64,000 nucleotides of DNA from Budorcas taxicolor (GCF_023091745.1 NC_068912.1:57254567-57318566), one strand, 5' to 3'; shown: positions 11,449 to 24,114, counted from the stretch's first letter. Made by a program: numbers and translations. Notes: generated by a model not told the origin, from the sequence alone.

Positions 11449-13137
11449 CTTGTTGCTTTTTCCTTGCTAGATTTAATATTCTTTCTTTGTGTTTAATTTC
11501 TGTTAGCTTGCTTAATATGTGTCTTGATGTGTTTCTCCTTGGGTTTATCCTGTAAGGGACTCTCTGTGCTTCTTGGCTTGATTATTTCCTTTCCCATGTT
11601 GAGGAAGTTTTCAACTATAATGTCTTCAAAAATTTTCTCAGTGCCTTTCTTCTTTTCTTCTTCCTCTGGGACCCTTATAAGTTGAATGTTGGTGCATCTA
11701 ATAATGTCTCAAAGGTCTCTGAGACTATCCTCAATTCTTTTCATTCTTTTTCCTTTATTCTGCTCTAAAGCAGTTATTTCCGCCATTCTGTCTTCCAGCT
11801 CACTTATCTGTTCTGCCTTAGTTATTCTGTTATTGGTTCCTTCTAGAGTATTTTTAATTTCAGTAATTGTGTTATCTCTGTTTGCTTATTCTTTATTTCT
11901 TCTATGTCCTTGGTGATTGTATTAACTGTGTTAATTGTTTCTTCCATTTTCTCCATTCTGTTTTCAAGTCTTTGGAGCGTTTTATTATCTTGTTCTGAAT
12001 TCTCTTTCGGGTAGATTGCTTATTTCCTCTTTGTTTCTTTGGTCTTGTGAGTTTGTACCTGGTTCTTTCATTTGTGCCGTATTTCTCTGCCTTTTCGTTT
12101 CTTCCCCCCTATTTTGCTCTGTGTGAAGTCTCCTTCTCCCAGGCTTTACGATTGTATTCCTTCTTCATTTCGGTTTTTGCCCTTGGAGGGAAAGGTTGGA
12201 GGAGTGGTTTGTGTTGACTTCTTGTTAGGGGTGACTTGTACCTGTGTTGCAGTGGGAGGAGATCAAGCAGGTAATTACAGAAATAATGGGACGTATACAC
12301 ACACTTCCACACATACAGTTATAACCGAAGTATTCTAAAGAAAAGAGTACAGGAGTTTGACTTGGTGAGCAAGGGAAACCAAAAGTGATATTGACGAATT
12401 AAAAGCAAAGCTAACTAAGGCTCAATTTGGAAAACTGAGGCTGAGCTTTTTGCCAACTGGGGAATATAGCAAAGACAGCACAACAGTTTAACTTACATGG
12501 TGAAAAAAGAGAGAAGGAAAAAAGGGAAAAGAAAAAGAGAAAAAAAAAGAGGAGATGTAAGAGGAAAGGGGTAAGGAAGCAGTGGAATAAATAGAGTTAA
12601 AAAAAGAGAGAAATGAAAAAGTAGAAAAGCAGAGATAAATAGACATATGTGAAAAAGATTTATATATATTAAAGAATAGCTCCAGCTGGTAAAGAACGTG
12701 AAGAAAAGCAGTCAAATATATCAAAAACAAAATCAGAAAAATCACAAGTAAAAGGGTAAAAAAAACAACAACATTTTTTTTGTTTGTTTTTAACAAGAAA
12801 AACAAAGAGGAACACTCCACAGTACTGCTAAAGGCTAATGTGAAGGTAGACATATGTAGGGGGAACGAATAGTGTGATTTAAAAGAGAGAAAAGGAAAAA
12901 AAGGTTCTCAAGGTCGTAGTTCTTCTTGGTTGTAAAGTCTGGATGGGGTTGGATTAGTGGATGGGGTTGGATTAGTGTCCTGTGATGTTTTGCTGGTTGG
13001 GGTAGCTTGTGGCTATGTTCCAGTTGATGGAGCTGGATCTCATCTCTCTGAAGGGCAGCACAGTGTCCAGTAGTGAGTTTTAGGGTGTCTATGGGTTCAG
13101 TATGTCTTTGGGCAGTCCTCCTGGCTTTGGCAGTGTT

Positions 13138-13334
13138 GCTGCTGCTGCTGCTGCTGCTAAGTCGCTTCAGTCGTGTCCGACTCTGTGTGACCCCATAGAT
13201 GGCAGCCCCCCAGGCTTCCCTGTCCCTGGGATTCTTCAGGCAAGAACACTGGAGTGGGTTGCCATTTCCTTCTCCAATGTGTGAAAGTGAAAAGTGAAAG
13301 GGAAGTCGCTCAGTTGTGTCCGACTCTTCGCAGT
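13138..13334 (-). mobile_element. BOV-A2 SINE with AGC-repeat tail
   Basis: Starts with seven GCT units (13138-13158), which are the 3' AGC tail on the minus strand. Then follow the 'aagtcgcttcagtcgtgtcc' monomer and the start of the second monomer. It lies within the L1 5' UTR region, and the second monomer is cut short. Confidence 0.85.
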
Positions 13335-14189
13335 GTTAGACACATCTATTTCTGCAGTCGCATCCAAGTGACCGTATCAGCATATCTTCACTGCCACCAG
13401 CCCCCTGCTTGTCCCTGGAGTCTTTGCCTGTGCTCCTGTGCCCTGGTCCTACCTACCCTGCACTGCAAGCTGAAGGTTGCTAAGTAGGGGCTTGTGTGGA
13501 TCTTTTCTCAGCTCCCTCTGCATCATGGAGGCCTGTGTGGGCTTCCCTCAGCCCCCTGAGCTTGCCTTCTGTGTCACAGGGCATGTGTGCACTAGCCTTG
13601 GCTCACTGGGCCTGCCCTCTATATCGTGGGACTTGTTGCACTTGTTTTGGCTCCCCAGGCCCGCCTCTATGTCATGGGGCTTGTGTTCACATGTTTCTGT
13701 TCTCTGGAATTGCCCTCTGCACTGCAAGTTTTGTGTGCTCTGAATTCCACGTTTGAATGCCATACGTCTCTTGGCACTCTGGGCGGGCCCTCTGCACCTG
13801 GGGCTTCTGTGGACTTCTCTTGGTTTGCTGAGCCTGCCGTCTGGTTGGGGCCACAGTCCATGAGCTGTTTATGGGCTGAGAAGTGCATTTTTCTCTGTTT
13901 TCTGCCCTTGAGGTCCTTTGTTTTGCCTGAGATTCCACAACTCCCTCTTGGGCCCCACTGAGAGGGAGCTTCCCAGTGCTTGGGAATCTCTTTCTCCTTC
14001 ATGACTCTTTCCCTTGGGGCCCAAACTCCCGTTTAGAAGTTCTCCATCTTTTCGCTTTTTATGTCTCCATCTTCTCTCCTACATCATTCCAGGGAGCTTA
14101 GTCTGCCCTGACTCGGAGGCCTGGGGTCATCTGATGTCACCTAGAGGTTGCTTTGTAGGAGTTGTTCTGAGAGGGTAACAGGCAGGAAG

Positions 14190-16010
14190 GCTCAGTTCAC
14201 TTCAGTCGCTCAGTCCTGTCCGACTCTTTGCGACCCCATGAATTGCAGCACGCCAGGCCTCCCTGTTCATCACCAACTCCCGGAGTTCATTCACACTAAT
14301 GTCCATCGAGTCAGTGATGCCATCCAGCCATCTCATCCCCTTCTCCTCCTGCCCCCAATCCCTCCCAGCATCACAGTCTTTTCCAATGAGTCAACTCTTC
14401 GCATGAGGTGGCCACAGTACTGGAGTTTCAGCTTTAGCATCATTTCTTCCAAAGAAATCCCAGGGCTGATCTCCTTCAGAATGGACTGGTTGGATCTCCT
14501 TGCAGTCCAAGGGACTCACAAGAGTCTTCTCCAACACCACAGTTCAAAAGCATCAATTCTTCGGTGCTCAGCCTTCTTCACAGTCCAACTCTCACATCCA
14601 GACATGACCACTGGAAAAACCATAGCCCTGACTAGATGGACCTTAGTCGGCAAACGAATGTCTCTGCTTTTGAAAATGCTATCTAGGTTGTTCATCACTT
14701 TCCTTCCAAGGAGTAAGCGTCTTTTAATTTCATGGCTGCAGTCACCATCTGCAGTGATTTTGGAGCCCCCCAAAATAAAGTCTGACACTGTTTCCACTGT
14801 TTCCCCATCTATTTCCCATGAAGTGATGGAACCGGATGCCATGATCTTCATTTTCTGAATGCTGAGCTTTAAGCCAACTTTTTCACTCTCCTCTTTCACT
14901 TTCATCAAGAGGCTTTTTAGCTCCTCTTCACTTTCTGCCATAAGGGTGGTGTCATCTGCATATCTGAGGTGATTGATATTTCTCCCAGCAATCTTGATTC
15001 CAGCTTGTGTTTCTTCCAGTCCAGCGTTTCTCATGATGTTCTCTGCATATAAGTTAAATAAGCAGGGTGATAATATACAGCCTTGATGCACTCCTTTTCC
15101 TATTTGTAACCAGTCTGTTGTTCCATGTCCAGTTCTAACTGTTGCTTCCTGACCTGCATACAGATTTCTCAAGAGGCAGGTTAGGTGGTCTGGTATTCCC
15201 ATCTCTTTCAGATTTTTCCATAGTTTATTGTGATCCACACAGTCAAAGGCTTTGGCATAGTCAATAAAGCAGAAATAGATGTTTTTCTGGAACTCTCTTG
15301 TGTTTTCAATGATCCAGCGGATGTTGGCAATTTGATCTCTGGTTCCTCTGCCTTTTCTAAAGCCAGCTTGAACATCTGGAAGGTCACGGTTCACATATTG
15401 CTGAAGCCTGGCTTGGAGAATTTTGAGCATTACTTTACTAGCGTGTGAGATGAGTGCAATTGTGCGGTAGTTTGAGCATTCTTTGGCATTGTCTTTCTTT
15501 GGGATTGGAATGAAAACTGACCTTTTCCAGTCCTGTGGCCACTGCTGAGTTTTCCATGTTTGCTGGCATATTGAGTGCAGCACTTTCACAGCATCATCTT
15601 TCAGGATTTGAAATAGCTCAACTGGAATTCCATCACCTCCACTAGCTTTGTTCGTAGTGATGCTTTCTAAAGCCCACTTGACTTCACATTCCAGGATCTG
15701 GCTCTAGATGAGTGATCACACCATCATGATTATCCGGGTCATGAAGATCTTTTTTGTACAGTTCTTCTGTGTATTCTTGCCACCTCTTCTTAATATCTTC
15801 TGCTTCTGTTAGGTCCATACCATTTCTGTCCTTTATCAAGCCCATCTTTGCATGAAATGTTCCCTTGGTATCTCTAATTTTCTTGAAGAGATCTCTAGTC
15901 TTTCCCATTCTGTTGTTTTCCTCTATTTCTTTTCATTGATCGCTGAAGAAGGCTTTTTTATCTCTTCTTGCTATTCTTTGGAACTCTGCATTCAGATTCT
16001 TATATCTTTG
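14190..16010 (-). mobile_element. BovB LINE, about 1.8 kb
   Basis: Antisense BovB from the tail at 14190 through RT to a region upstream of RT. It abuts an ERV LTR at its 5' end. RT text is well preserved, and a separate frame at 15684-15908 covers the linker before RT. Confidence 0.92.
14516..15589 (-). pseudogene. BovB reverse transcriptase open fragment (357 codons)
   Basis: RT core with FIDYAKAFD (residues 108-116) and YADD (210-213) intact, followed by the C-terminal segment. The upstream part sits in another frame and there is no endonuclease domain, so no full protein can be made. It is among the least decayed BovB copies here, with the one at 5456-6610. Confidence 0.85.
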
Positions 16011-16011
16011 G

Positions 16012-16782
16012 GGGTCTCCAAACAGTGGAAATAGGCTGCAAGTGTCAGACTTTTTTCTCTCTCTCAGTGACGAAATCACCACTAAGTGGCAGGAGGAAAC
16101 AAACTGCAAGTGTCAGATTTTTTTCACTTCTTTATACAAAATTAAAAGAAGGTTTCCTTTCAAATTCTGTGTTGCCATGATGACACCTGTTTCCACCTGG
16201 ACTTAACTTTTCTCAAACCTTGAGCTAACCAATGTGTTTTTCTTATGGAAATGCTTTTCTTAAGCTGTGTTGATGAACTATGTATTTATCCTAGATTCTT
16301 TCTTTCTTCAAGTCAGTTCCACCTAAGACTCAGAACTAACTTGACAAACCAGTATGTTTTACTTATGCAAATGTTCTCTTAAGCTATGTTTATGAGACTG
16401 TGTCTCTGCTTGGAAACCTGCCTTTCTTCAAGATTCATATCAATCATTTTATGGCCCTGGATGACTCACCTTGTGCCAATGTTATCTCAAAATGCATGTT
16501 GTGGGTGTGGGGCCTGGTGCCACTCTCTGAGTTCTGAGACATTTCCTTTCTCTAATTAATAGCCTGCTACTAGGTATGTAGCTTCCTGCTAAAGACTACC
16601 AGGGGGGCACTCTTTCTGCCCCTTTCTGATGTCTATATCAGAAATATTCTCTATCTGTTTTATACTTTAATAAAACTTTATTACGCAAAATCTCTGAGTG
16701 ATCAAATCTTGTCACTGGCCCCAGGTTGAATTCCTCTCCTCAGGAGTCCAAGAATGCCAGTGTCTTTCATAGCTCAGCAACA
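16012..16782 (+). mobile_element. Solo ERV LTR (ERV1-like, BTLTR1-type)
   Basis: The 3' part has a classic LTR end: TATACTTTAATAAAAC with AATAAA at 16669-16674, a GT-rich stretch, then 'gccccaggttgaattc' and 'ccaagaatgccag', ending ...CAGCAACA at 16782. The class is assigned from resemblance of this R/U5 segment to bovine ERV1 LTRs. The 5' end is approximate. CTGCAAGTGTCAGA occurs twice (16036 and 16104). No internal retroviral genes are attached. Confidence 0.65.
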
Positions 16783-16792
16783 AACTTCCAGT

Positions 16793-18140
16793 TCAGTTCA
16801 GTTCAGTTGCTCAGTTGTGTCTGATTCTTTACGACCCCATGGACTGCAGGATGCCAGGCTTTCTTGTCCATCACCAACTACTGGAGTTTACTCAAACTCA
16901 TGTCCATTGAGTCTGTGATGCCATCCAACCATCTCATCCTCTGTCGTCCCCTTCTCCTCCTGCCTTCAATCTTTCCCAGCATCAGGGTTTTTTTTCCCAG
17001 CGAGTCAGCTCTTCACATTAGGTGGCCAAAGTATTGGAGTTTCAGGTTCAACGTCAGTCCTTCCAATGAACATTCAGGACTGATTTCCTTTAGGATGGAC
17101 TGGTTGGATCCCCTTGCAGTCCAAGGGACTCTCAAGAGTCTTCTCCAACACCACAGTCCAAATGCATCAATTCTTTGGTGCTCAGCTTTCTTCACAGTCC
17201 AACTGTCACATCTATACATGACCACTGGAAAAACCATACCCTTGACTAGGCGGACCTTTGTTGGCAAACTAATGTCTCTACTTTTTAATATGCTGTCTAT
17301 GTTGGTCACAACTTTTCTTCCAAGGAGTAAGTGTCTTTTTATTTCATGGCTGCAGTCACCATCTGCAGTGATTTTGGAGCCCCACATAATAAAGTCTGAC
17401 ACTGTTTCCCCTGTTTCCCCACCTATTTCCAATGAAGTGATGGGACCAGATGCCATGATCTTCGTTTTCTGAATGTTGAGCTTTAAGCCAACTTTTTCAC
17501 TCTCCTCTTTCACTTTCATCGAGAGGCTCTTTTGTTCTTCTTCACTTTCTGCCATAAGGGTGGTGTCATCTGCATATCTGAGGTTATTGATATTTCTCCT
17601 GGCAATCTTGATTCCAGCTTGTGTTTCTTCCAGCCCAGCGTTTCTCATGATGTACTCTGCAGAGAAGTTAAATAAGCAGGGTGACAATATACAGTCTTGA
17701 CGTACTCCTTTTTGGAACCAGTCTGTTGTTCCATATCCACTTCTAACTGTTGCTTCCTGACCTGCATACAGATTTCTCAAGAGGCAGCTCAGGTGGTCTG
17801 GCATTCCCATCTCTTTCAGAATTTTCCATAGTTTATTGTGATCCACAGAGTCAAAGGCTTTGGCATAGTCAATAAAGCAGAAATAGATGTTTTTTCTGGA
17901 ACTCTCTTGCTTTTTCCATGATCCAACAGATGTTGACAGTTTGATCTCTGGTTCCTCTGCCTTTTCTAAAGCCAGCTTGAACATCAGGGAGTTCACGGTT
18001 CACATATTGTTGAAGCCTGGCTTAGAGAATTTTGAGCATTACTTTTCTGGTGTGTGAGATGAGTGCAATTGTGTGGTAGTTTGAGCATTCTTTGGTATTG
18101 CCTTTCTTAGGGGTTGGAATGAAAACTGACCTCTTCCAAT
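16793..18140 (-). mobile_element. BovB LINE, about 1.35 kb
   Basis: Antisense BovB directly after the LTR. The RT frame is open as two main pieces (17013-17996 holds FIDYAKAFD and YADD), with a frame change near 17900 and a shortened 'gactggttccaaaaaggag' region. The 5' truncation lies inside RT. Confidence 0.9.
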
Positions 18141-18589
18141 TGAACACAAAAGAAGGAGTGCTCTACTCATGCAAGAGGGTGAGGCAGCCAAGAAAGTTTG
18201 TAGGGTGGGATTTTAAAGAAAGACATGAGCAGAAGGCAGAAAAAGGAGCCTGAGAATGGTAGGATTAGAAATGCAGGATAAACACCCAGAGATAAAATCA
18301 TGTGAAATTTTGGGAAGACTGAAAGTCTGACAGATTAAAAGTGTGAGATCACTAGAATGGTACAATAAGAGATAGGGAAGTGGAGGCAAGAGCCCCATTG
18401 GCAGGCCTGGCACTGATCCATTTGATAAATATTTTGGTGCTTTTGTGCTAGATGTCTTCCTGGCAAAAGTGATATATAGTTGCTGCCTTTGTGGCATGAG
18501 ACTATTTTGAAATTAGTTTAAATGCTATTTTGGTTTTGTGCATTACTTTGGGGCCAACGTGGTAGACATATTAGGGAGGGCAGAATGCA
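18141..18589. other. Unassigned sequence
   Basis: No repeat family or exon-like pattern was recognised. The small ORF at 18213-18497 (minus) has no recognisable motif. Confidence 0.4.
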
Positions 18590-18725
18590 GATACAGAGTT
18601 TATTTTTGTGTATGGTGTTAAAGGATATTCTAATTTTATTTTTTACATGCAGCTGTCTAGTTTTCTCAGCACCATTTATTGAACAGATAGATTGTATTTT
18701 TTCTATTGGATAGTTATTGCTGTTG
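18590..18725 (-). mobile_element. L1 fragment, antisense
   Basis: 'acatgcagctgtctagttttctcagcaccatttattgaa' is a typical antisense L1 ORF2 phrase. It is short and old. Confidence 0.6.
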
Positions 18726-18831
18726 TTGTTGTTTTTCCAGAGCTTTTGGCCATTTTATTTTATTTTTGGTTTATTTATTTTTACTTGAAGGGTAATTGCT
18801 TACAGTTTTGAATTGGTTTCTGCCAAACATT

Positions 18832-18935
18832 GGGCTTCTCTTGTGGCTCAGCTGGTAAAGAATCCACCTGAAATGCTGGAGACCTGGGTTTGATCCCTGG
18901 GTTGGGAAGATCCCCTGGATAAGGGAAAGGCTACC
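18832..18935 (+). mobile_element. Bov-tA SINE, 5' part
   Basis: tRNA-related head: 'ggcttctcttgtggctcagc', 'taaagaatccacctg', 'ctgggttgggaagatcccct'. It stops where BovB sequence begins, so it was probably truncated by that insertion. Confidence 0.85.
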
Positions 18936-20745
18936 CTTTCAACAGAAAATTGGATTAAAGATTTACTGAACATGGCCCCACCCATGAGAACAAGACACAG
19001 TTTCCCCCATAGTCAGTCTCTCCCATCAGGAAGCTTCCATAAGCTTCTTATTCTTATCCATCAGAGGGCAGACAGAATGAAAATCACAATCACAGAAAAC
19101 TAATCAAACTGATCACACAGACCAAAACCTCGTCTAACTCAATGAAACTATGAGCCATGCTGTGTAGGGCCACTCAAGACAGATGGGTCATGATGGAGAG
19201 TTCTGACAAAGTGTGGTCCACTGGAGAAGGGAATGGCAAACCAGTTCATATTCTTGCCTTGAGAACCCCATGAACAGTATGAAGAGGCAAAAAGATATGA
19301 CACTGAAAGATGAACTCCCCAGGTTCATCTGCCCAATATGCTACTGGAGAAAAGTAGAGAAAAAACTCCAGAAAGAATGAAGACAGAGCCAAAGCAAAAA
19401 CAACACCCAGTTGTGGATGTGACTGGTGATGGAACTAAAGTCCAATGCTGTAAAGAACAATATTGCATAGGTACCTGGAATGTTAGGTCCATGAATCAAG
19501 GCAAATTGGAAGTGGTCAAACAGGAGATGGCAAGAATGAACATCAACATTTTAGGAATCAGCGAACTAAAATGGACTGGAATGGGTGAATTTAATTCAGA
19601 TGACCATTATAGCCACTACTGTGGGCAAGAATCCCTTAGAAGAAATGGAGTAACCCTCATAGTCAATGAAAGAGTCAAAAATGCAGTACTTGGGTGCAAT
19701 CTCAAAAACCATAGATGATCTCTGCTCGTTTCCAAGGCAAACCATTCAATATCATAGTAATCCAAGTCTATGCCCCAACCAGTAATGTGAAGAAGGTGAC
19801 GTTGAACAGCTCTATGAAGACCCAAAAGAGCTTCTAGAATTAACACCCCCTCCCCCCACCCAAAAAATATCCTTTTCATCATAGGGAACTAGAATGCAAA
19901 AGTAGGAAGTCAAGAAACACCTGGAGTAACAGGCAAGTTTGGCTTTGGAGTACAAGATGAATCAGGGCAAGGAGTTTTGCCAAGAGATCAAACTGGTCAT
20001 AGCAAACACCCTCTTTCTACAACACAAGAGACGACTCTACACATGGACATCACCCAGATGATCAATACTGAAATCAGAATGATTATATTCTTTGCAGCTG
20101 AAGATGGAGAAGCTCTATCAGCAAAAACAAGACTGGGAGCTGACTGTGGCTCAAGTCATGAACTCCTTATTGAAAAATTCAGACTTAAATTGAAGAAAGT
20201 AGGGAAAAACACTAGACCATTCAGGTATGACCTAAATCAAATCCCTTATGTTTATACAGTGGAAGTGACAAATAGATTCAAGGGACTAGATCTGATAGAC
20301 AGAGTGCCTGAAGAACTATGGACAGAGGTTTGTGACGTTTTGCAGGAGACAGTGATCAAGACCATCACCAAGAAAAAGAAGTGCCGAAAACCAAAATAGC
20401 TGTTTCAGGAGGCCTTACAAATCACTGTGAAAAGAAAAGAAGCAAAAGGCAAAGGAGCAAAGGAAAGATATACCCATCTGAATGCAGAGTTCCAAAGAAT
20501 AGAAAGGAGAGATAAGGAAGCCTTCCTCGTGATCAGTACATAGAAATGACTCTGATGCTGGGAAAGATTGAATGCAGGAGAAGGGGATGACAGTGGAAGA
20601 GATGGTTGAATGGCATCACTGACTCGATGGACATGAGTTTGAACAAGCTCTGGGGTTTGATGATGGACAGGGAAGCCTGGTGTGCTGCAGTCCATGGAGT
20701 CGCAGAGTCAGACATGACTGAGCAACTGAACTAAACTGAACAGAA
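18936..20745 (+). mobile_element. BovB LINE with 5' end and endonuclease but RT deleted
   Basis: The only copy here with BovB 5' sequence. It runs through the 5' region (18936-19337), an APE-type endonuclease segment, and linker sequence to about 20525. It then jumps to the extreme 3' end (20540-20745, ending in ACTGAACTAAACTGAACAG). The whole reverse transcriptase is absent. This could be an internal deletion or two separate insertions. Confidence 0.85.
19338..19718 (+). pseudogene. BovB endonuclease domain fragment
   Basis: 126 codons containing GTWNVRSMN (APE-like endonuclease motif I) and ISELKW (motif II with the catalytic Glu), as in RTE LINE proteins that nick target DNA. A stop at 19716-19718 and later frame shifts end it. 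A downstream piece (19977-20399) carries the linker between endonuclease and RT. Non-functional. Confidence 0.8.
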
Positions 20746-20749
20746 CTAC

Positions 20750-21010
20750 CTAGCATTAATCATCCATAGGTTTACCCATATCCCCTCCCACTTGAACATC
20801 TGTCCCACCACACTCCTCTAGGTTGTTATCAGGTCCCAATTTGAGTTCCCTGAGTCATACAGCAAATTCCTGTTGGTTATCCATTTTATATATGGTAATG
20901 TATGTTTTCATGTTCCTTTTCCATACCTCCCAACCTCTCCTTCTCCCTCAACCAGCCATGTCCATAATTCTGTTCTCTATGTGTGTGCCATTGGATAGTC
21001 TTAAGATGTC
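20750..21010 (-). mobile_element. Ruminant L1 3'-end fragment, antisense
   Basis: On the minus strand it reads 'aaaacatacattaccatata', then 'ggataaccaacaggaatttg' and 'ctgtatgactcagggaactc', typical of ruminant L1 3' UTR. No coding capacity. Confidence 0.6.
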
Positions 21011-21059
21011 ATCTTTGTTGTAGGTTAATTGACCGTAGGTTGGTGAGTTTATCTCTGGG

Positions 21060-22245
21060 CTTTCTTTCCTGTTCCATTGATCTGTATTTCTTTATTTGGT
21101 TAACACCATATACAAAAATAAACTCAAAATGAATTAAAGGGCTGCATGTAGAACTGGATGCTATAAATCTCTTAGAGGAATCAGAGACAGAACACTCTTT
21201 GGCATAAATTGCAACAATTGATTTTAGGACCAGTCTCCTCCTGTAAAGGAAATAAAAATAGACAAATGAGACCTAATTAAACTCAAAAACTTTTGCACAG
21301 TGAAGGAACCACAAACAGATTGAAAAGAATCCCACAGAAGGGGAGAAAACATTTGCAAATGATGGGACTGACAAGGGTTTAATCTGTAAAATTTACAAAT
21401 GGATCATGAGGCGCAATATAAAAAAACACAAACAACCCAACTAAAAATACATAGAAGACCTATAGACATTTCTCCAAAGAAGACATAAAGATAGACAAGA
21501 GGCACATCTAAAGATTCTTAATATTGCTAATTATTAGAGAAATGCAAGTCAAATGTAATATGAAATACATTGTCAAATATCAATAAGATATTACCTCACA
21601 CCAATCAGAGTGACCATCATCAAAAATCTACAAACAATAAATTCTGGAGAGGGTGTTCACTTTTGGTGAAATGTGAATTGGTAAGCCACCAGGGGGAATC
21701 TCCAAAGTATGGAGACTCCTTAAAAAACTAAAAATAGAGCTATCATATAATCTAGCAATCTACTCCTTAGAATATATCCAGAGAAAAAGATGGTTCAAAA
21801 GATTCCATGTACCCCAGGCTTCATTGTAGTGCTGTTTACAATAGCCTGTGGTAAGTACGAGAAATATAAATACATGATATAGCTTATATGTGAAGTCTGA
21901 AAATCTGATACAAATGAAATTACTTACAAAACAGAAACAGACTTACAGAGTTAAAAAAAGGAATTTATGATTACCGGGGGTAAGGATGAGTTGAGGAGAG
22001 AGAGAGATTGCGAGTTTGGGATTGACATGTATACACTCCTGTATGTAAAATAGAAAACTAACAAGGACACTGTATAGCACAGGAAATCTGCACGATATTC
22101 TGTAATACCCTAAGTGGGAAAAGAATTTGAAAACGAATAGAGGCATGTAAAATGTGTGACTGAATCATTTTTCTGCAGACTGGAAACTCACACCATATTG
22201 TAAATTAGTTATGGTCCAGTACAAAATTAAATTTAAAAAGATACA
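21060..22245 (+). mobile_element. L1 3' half, sense
   Basis: Decayed ORF2 C-terminal text ('aattaaactcaaaaactttt', 'atttctccaaagaagacata', 'cagagaaatgcaagtcaaat' type phrases) followed by the ruminant 3' UTR ('gggattgacatgtatacact'). Stops in every frame. Confidence 0.7.
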
Positions 22246-23904
22246 GAGACAAGGTAGGGGGCATCTGTATCCAGGAGATGATGGTGGATGCTGGACTGAG
22301 GCAGCATCACTGACAGTGAGATGGGGAGAGACAAAGACGAGATGGGGAGATGTCTGTGACGGGACCTGTCAACTGATGGGAGGCAAAATGTGAGGAAATT
22401 GGCGGGTCAAGGTTTGGCTTCCTGGTCTCCAAGGTTTGGCTTTCTGGTCTCCAATTTGAATGCCTGGGTGATAAGATATTTCTTTCTCTGAGAAAAAGAA
22501 ATTCAGAAGGTGGTGTGGGTGAAGATAATATTTAAGTTTTATGGAATTGTTTCATTTCCTTATAAAAATTGACAAACCTTTATCCAAAAAGCTCTCTAAA
22601 CTACCCACATTTTAAATGTTGCCTTAAAATGTGTGTTTGTGAGTATGTGTGACGTCCATGGTGTGGGAGTAAAGGTTGGAGAAGGAACTGGCATTCAATA
22701 GCAGGATTTCCTCTGATGGCCTTATCCCTTGACTTTAGATTCTCTGGAATCTGGAGAGCCCTGTTTTCCTTTCTAGGAAAAAAAGTTTGATTAAGGGTCC
22801 AAATATATTTGAGAAACTGCTGTGTATGAATTTACAATTGGAGAAAAGTGCAGGATTTTGATCGTTGCTACTTCCAAGTCCGATCAGATATTCAAATTAT
22901 GGAATGAGTGATGGCGCTGCTTCATATCACAACATTGCTATTTTTCAGTTCCTCATATGCTTCTGTCACAATTTTGTGTAAATGCCCTCCCTTATTTCCT
23001 ATACTGTGTGAGGACAGATAGCAGGACACATAGTGTTTAGCACTTTGCTTATATTCCCCTTGAGGTCAGACATACCACAAATCAATGTATGGGTCATCAC
23101 ATAGTTTATTAAAGAAAATAGAGCACTGGGATCATAATTCATATAGTTGTTTTGCAAAAAAATGTTACTTGAATTGAGGTATAATGGGCTATTGTAGTAC
23201 TAAAGCTATAGGACCACTTAATGTTGCATTTACAATCTTTCACACAGAGTACGTATTCTTCATGTGTCAGTCCTATGTGGTGAGCAAGGCCACCATACGA
23301 CAACCCTGAGATTGTGCTTTGCTAAACTCCAGTGATGCCATTAATATATGATTTAAATGGATCCCTTTGGAGTCATATGTGTGATGGTCCTAGATAAGAA
23401 TTGAGATTATAAGGAAACAGAAGACAGAAATAGAGGGAAATGGAGCCAATCCAAGGGATGAAGCCATGCTCAGCACCAGAAGTAGTGGGCAATGGTAGCG
23501 GGGGTCACTGGAAATGAAGACAAGGACTTGTCAGGAAATCCAGCATGGAAAATGACTGGAACTATGCCTGCAGAAGGGAGAATGGATGATGATGAGGCGA
23601 ACACAAATCTTATCTACAAGGGGGAAGGAAGTGGAAGACAGTAGGAGTTTGGTGTCCAGGAAATTGTATATCAATTGCTTTGTCACCATAATTTTGTGCA
23701 ACAACATTATTGACTGTGATCACTATGAAATGAATTTATTGAGTGGTATTATCTCTCTACCATCTGAGCCATATCTCTCTGGTATATAAGCATGGAAGAA
23801 TATTGTTCTTCCATGTCTATAATGAACTGTGCTCCAGAGTTCTCCTATCTGATTGGGTACCAATATCTCTTACTTACTCACAAGACACTCCAATTCCATT
23901 GTGT
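22246..23904. other. Unassigned intergenic sequence
   Basis: No gene or clear repeat family was recognised. A 22-bp unit (CAAGGTTTGGCTTCCTGGTCTC) is repeated in tandem at 22408-22451 with one change. The short ORF at 23586-23789 has no recognisable motif. Confidence 0.4.
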
Positions 23905-24114
23905 GTGTGTGTTAGTCACTCGGTTGTGTCCAACTCTTTGCAACCCCATGGACTGTAGCTTACCAGGCTCCTCTGTCCATGAAATTCTCCAGGCAAAAAT
24001 ACTGGGGTAGGTAGCCATTCCCTTCTCCAGGGGGTCTTCCTGACCCAGGGATTGAACCCTGGTCTCTTTCATTGCAGGCAGATTCTACACTGTTTGAGCC
24101 ATCAGGGAAGCCCA
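23905..24114 (-). mobile_element. Bov-tA SINE, full
   Basis: Reverse of a complete Bov-tA: tail 'gtgtgtgtgtgttagtcact', body 'ccatggactgtagcttacca', head 'gagccatcagggaagccc'. Confidence 0.88.

Larger units (their letters stand above)
9031..14187 (-). mobile_element. L1 LINE, antisense, 5' portion, interrupted
   Basis: Antisense L1 made of ORF2 endonuclease sequence (9031-9675; on the minus strand a piece containing NIYAPN), ORF1-like sequence (about 11067-12100) and a long 5'-UTR-like region (to about 14187) with a purine-rich tract at 12497-12910. The RT part of ORF2 is missing at the low end. It is interrupted by BovB at 9676-11066, by a 49-bp BovB tail at 11400-11448 and by BOV-A2 at 13138-13334. 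Frames are broken throughout. The 5' boundary is approximate and set where the next BovB begins. Confidence 0.75.

Noticed and set aside
12488..12853. 121-codon minus-strand ORF rich in Ser, Phe and Leu
   Set aside because: It is the translation of the purine-rich tract in the L1 5' region; low complexity and no start context.
13496..14002. Several overlapping ORFs of 80-111 codons on both strands
   Set aside because: A GC-richer part of the antisense L1 5' UTR region; frames overlap on both strands and show no conserved motif.
14148..14858. 236-codon plus-strand ORF, and similar ones at 5186-5524, 16864-17472 and 34693-35265
   Set aside because: Antisense shadows of BovB RT and 3' sequence; they recur in every BovB copy.
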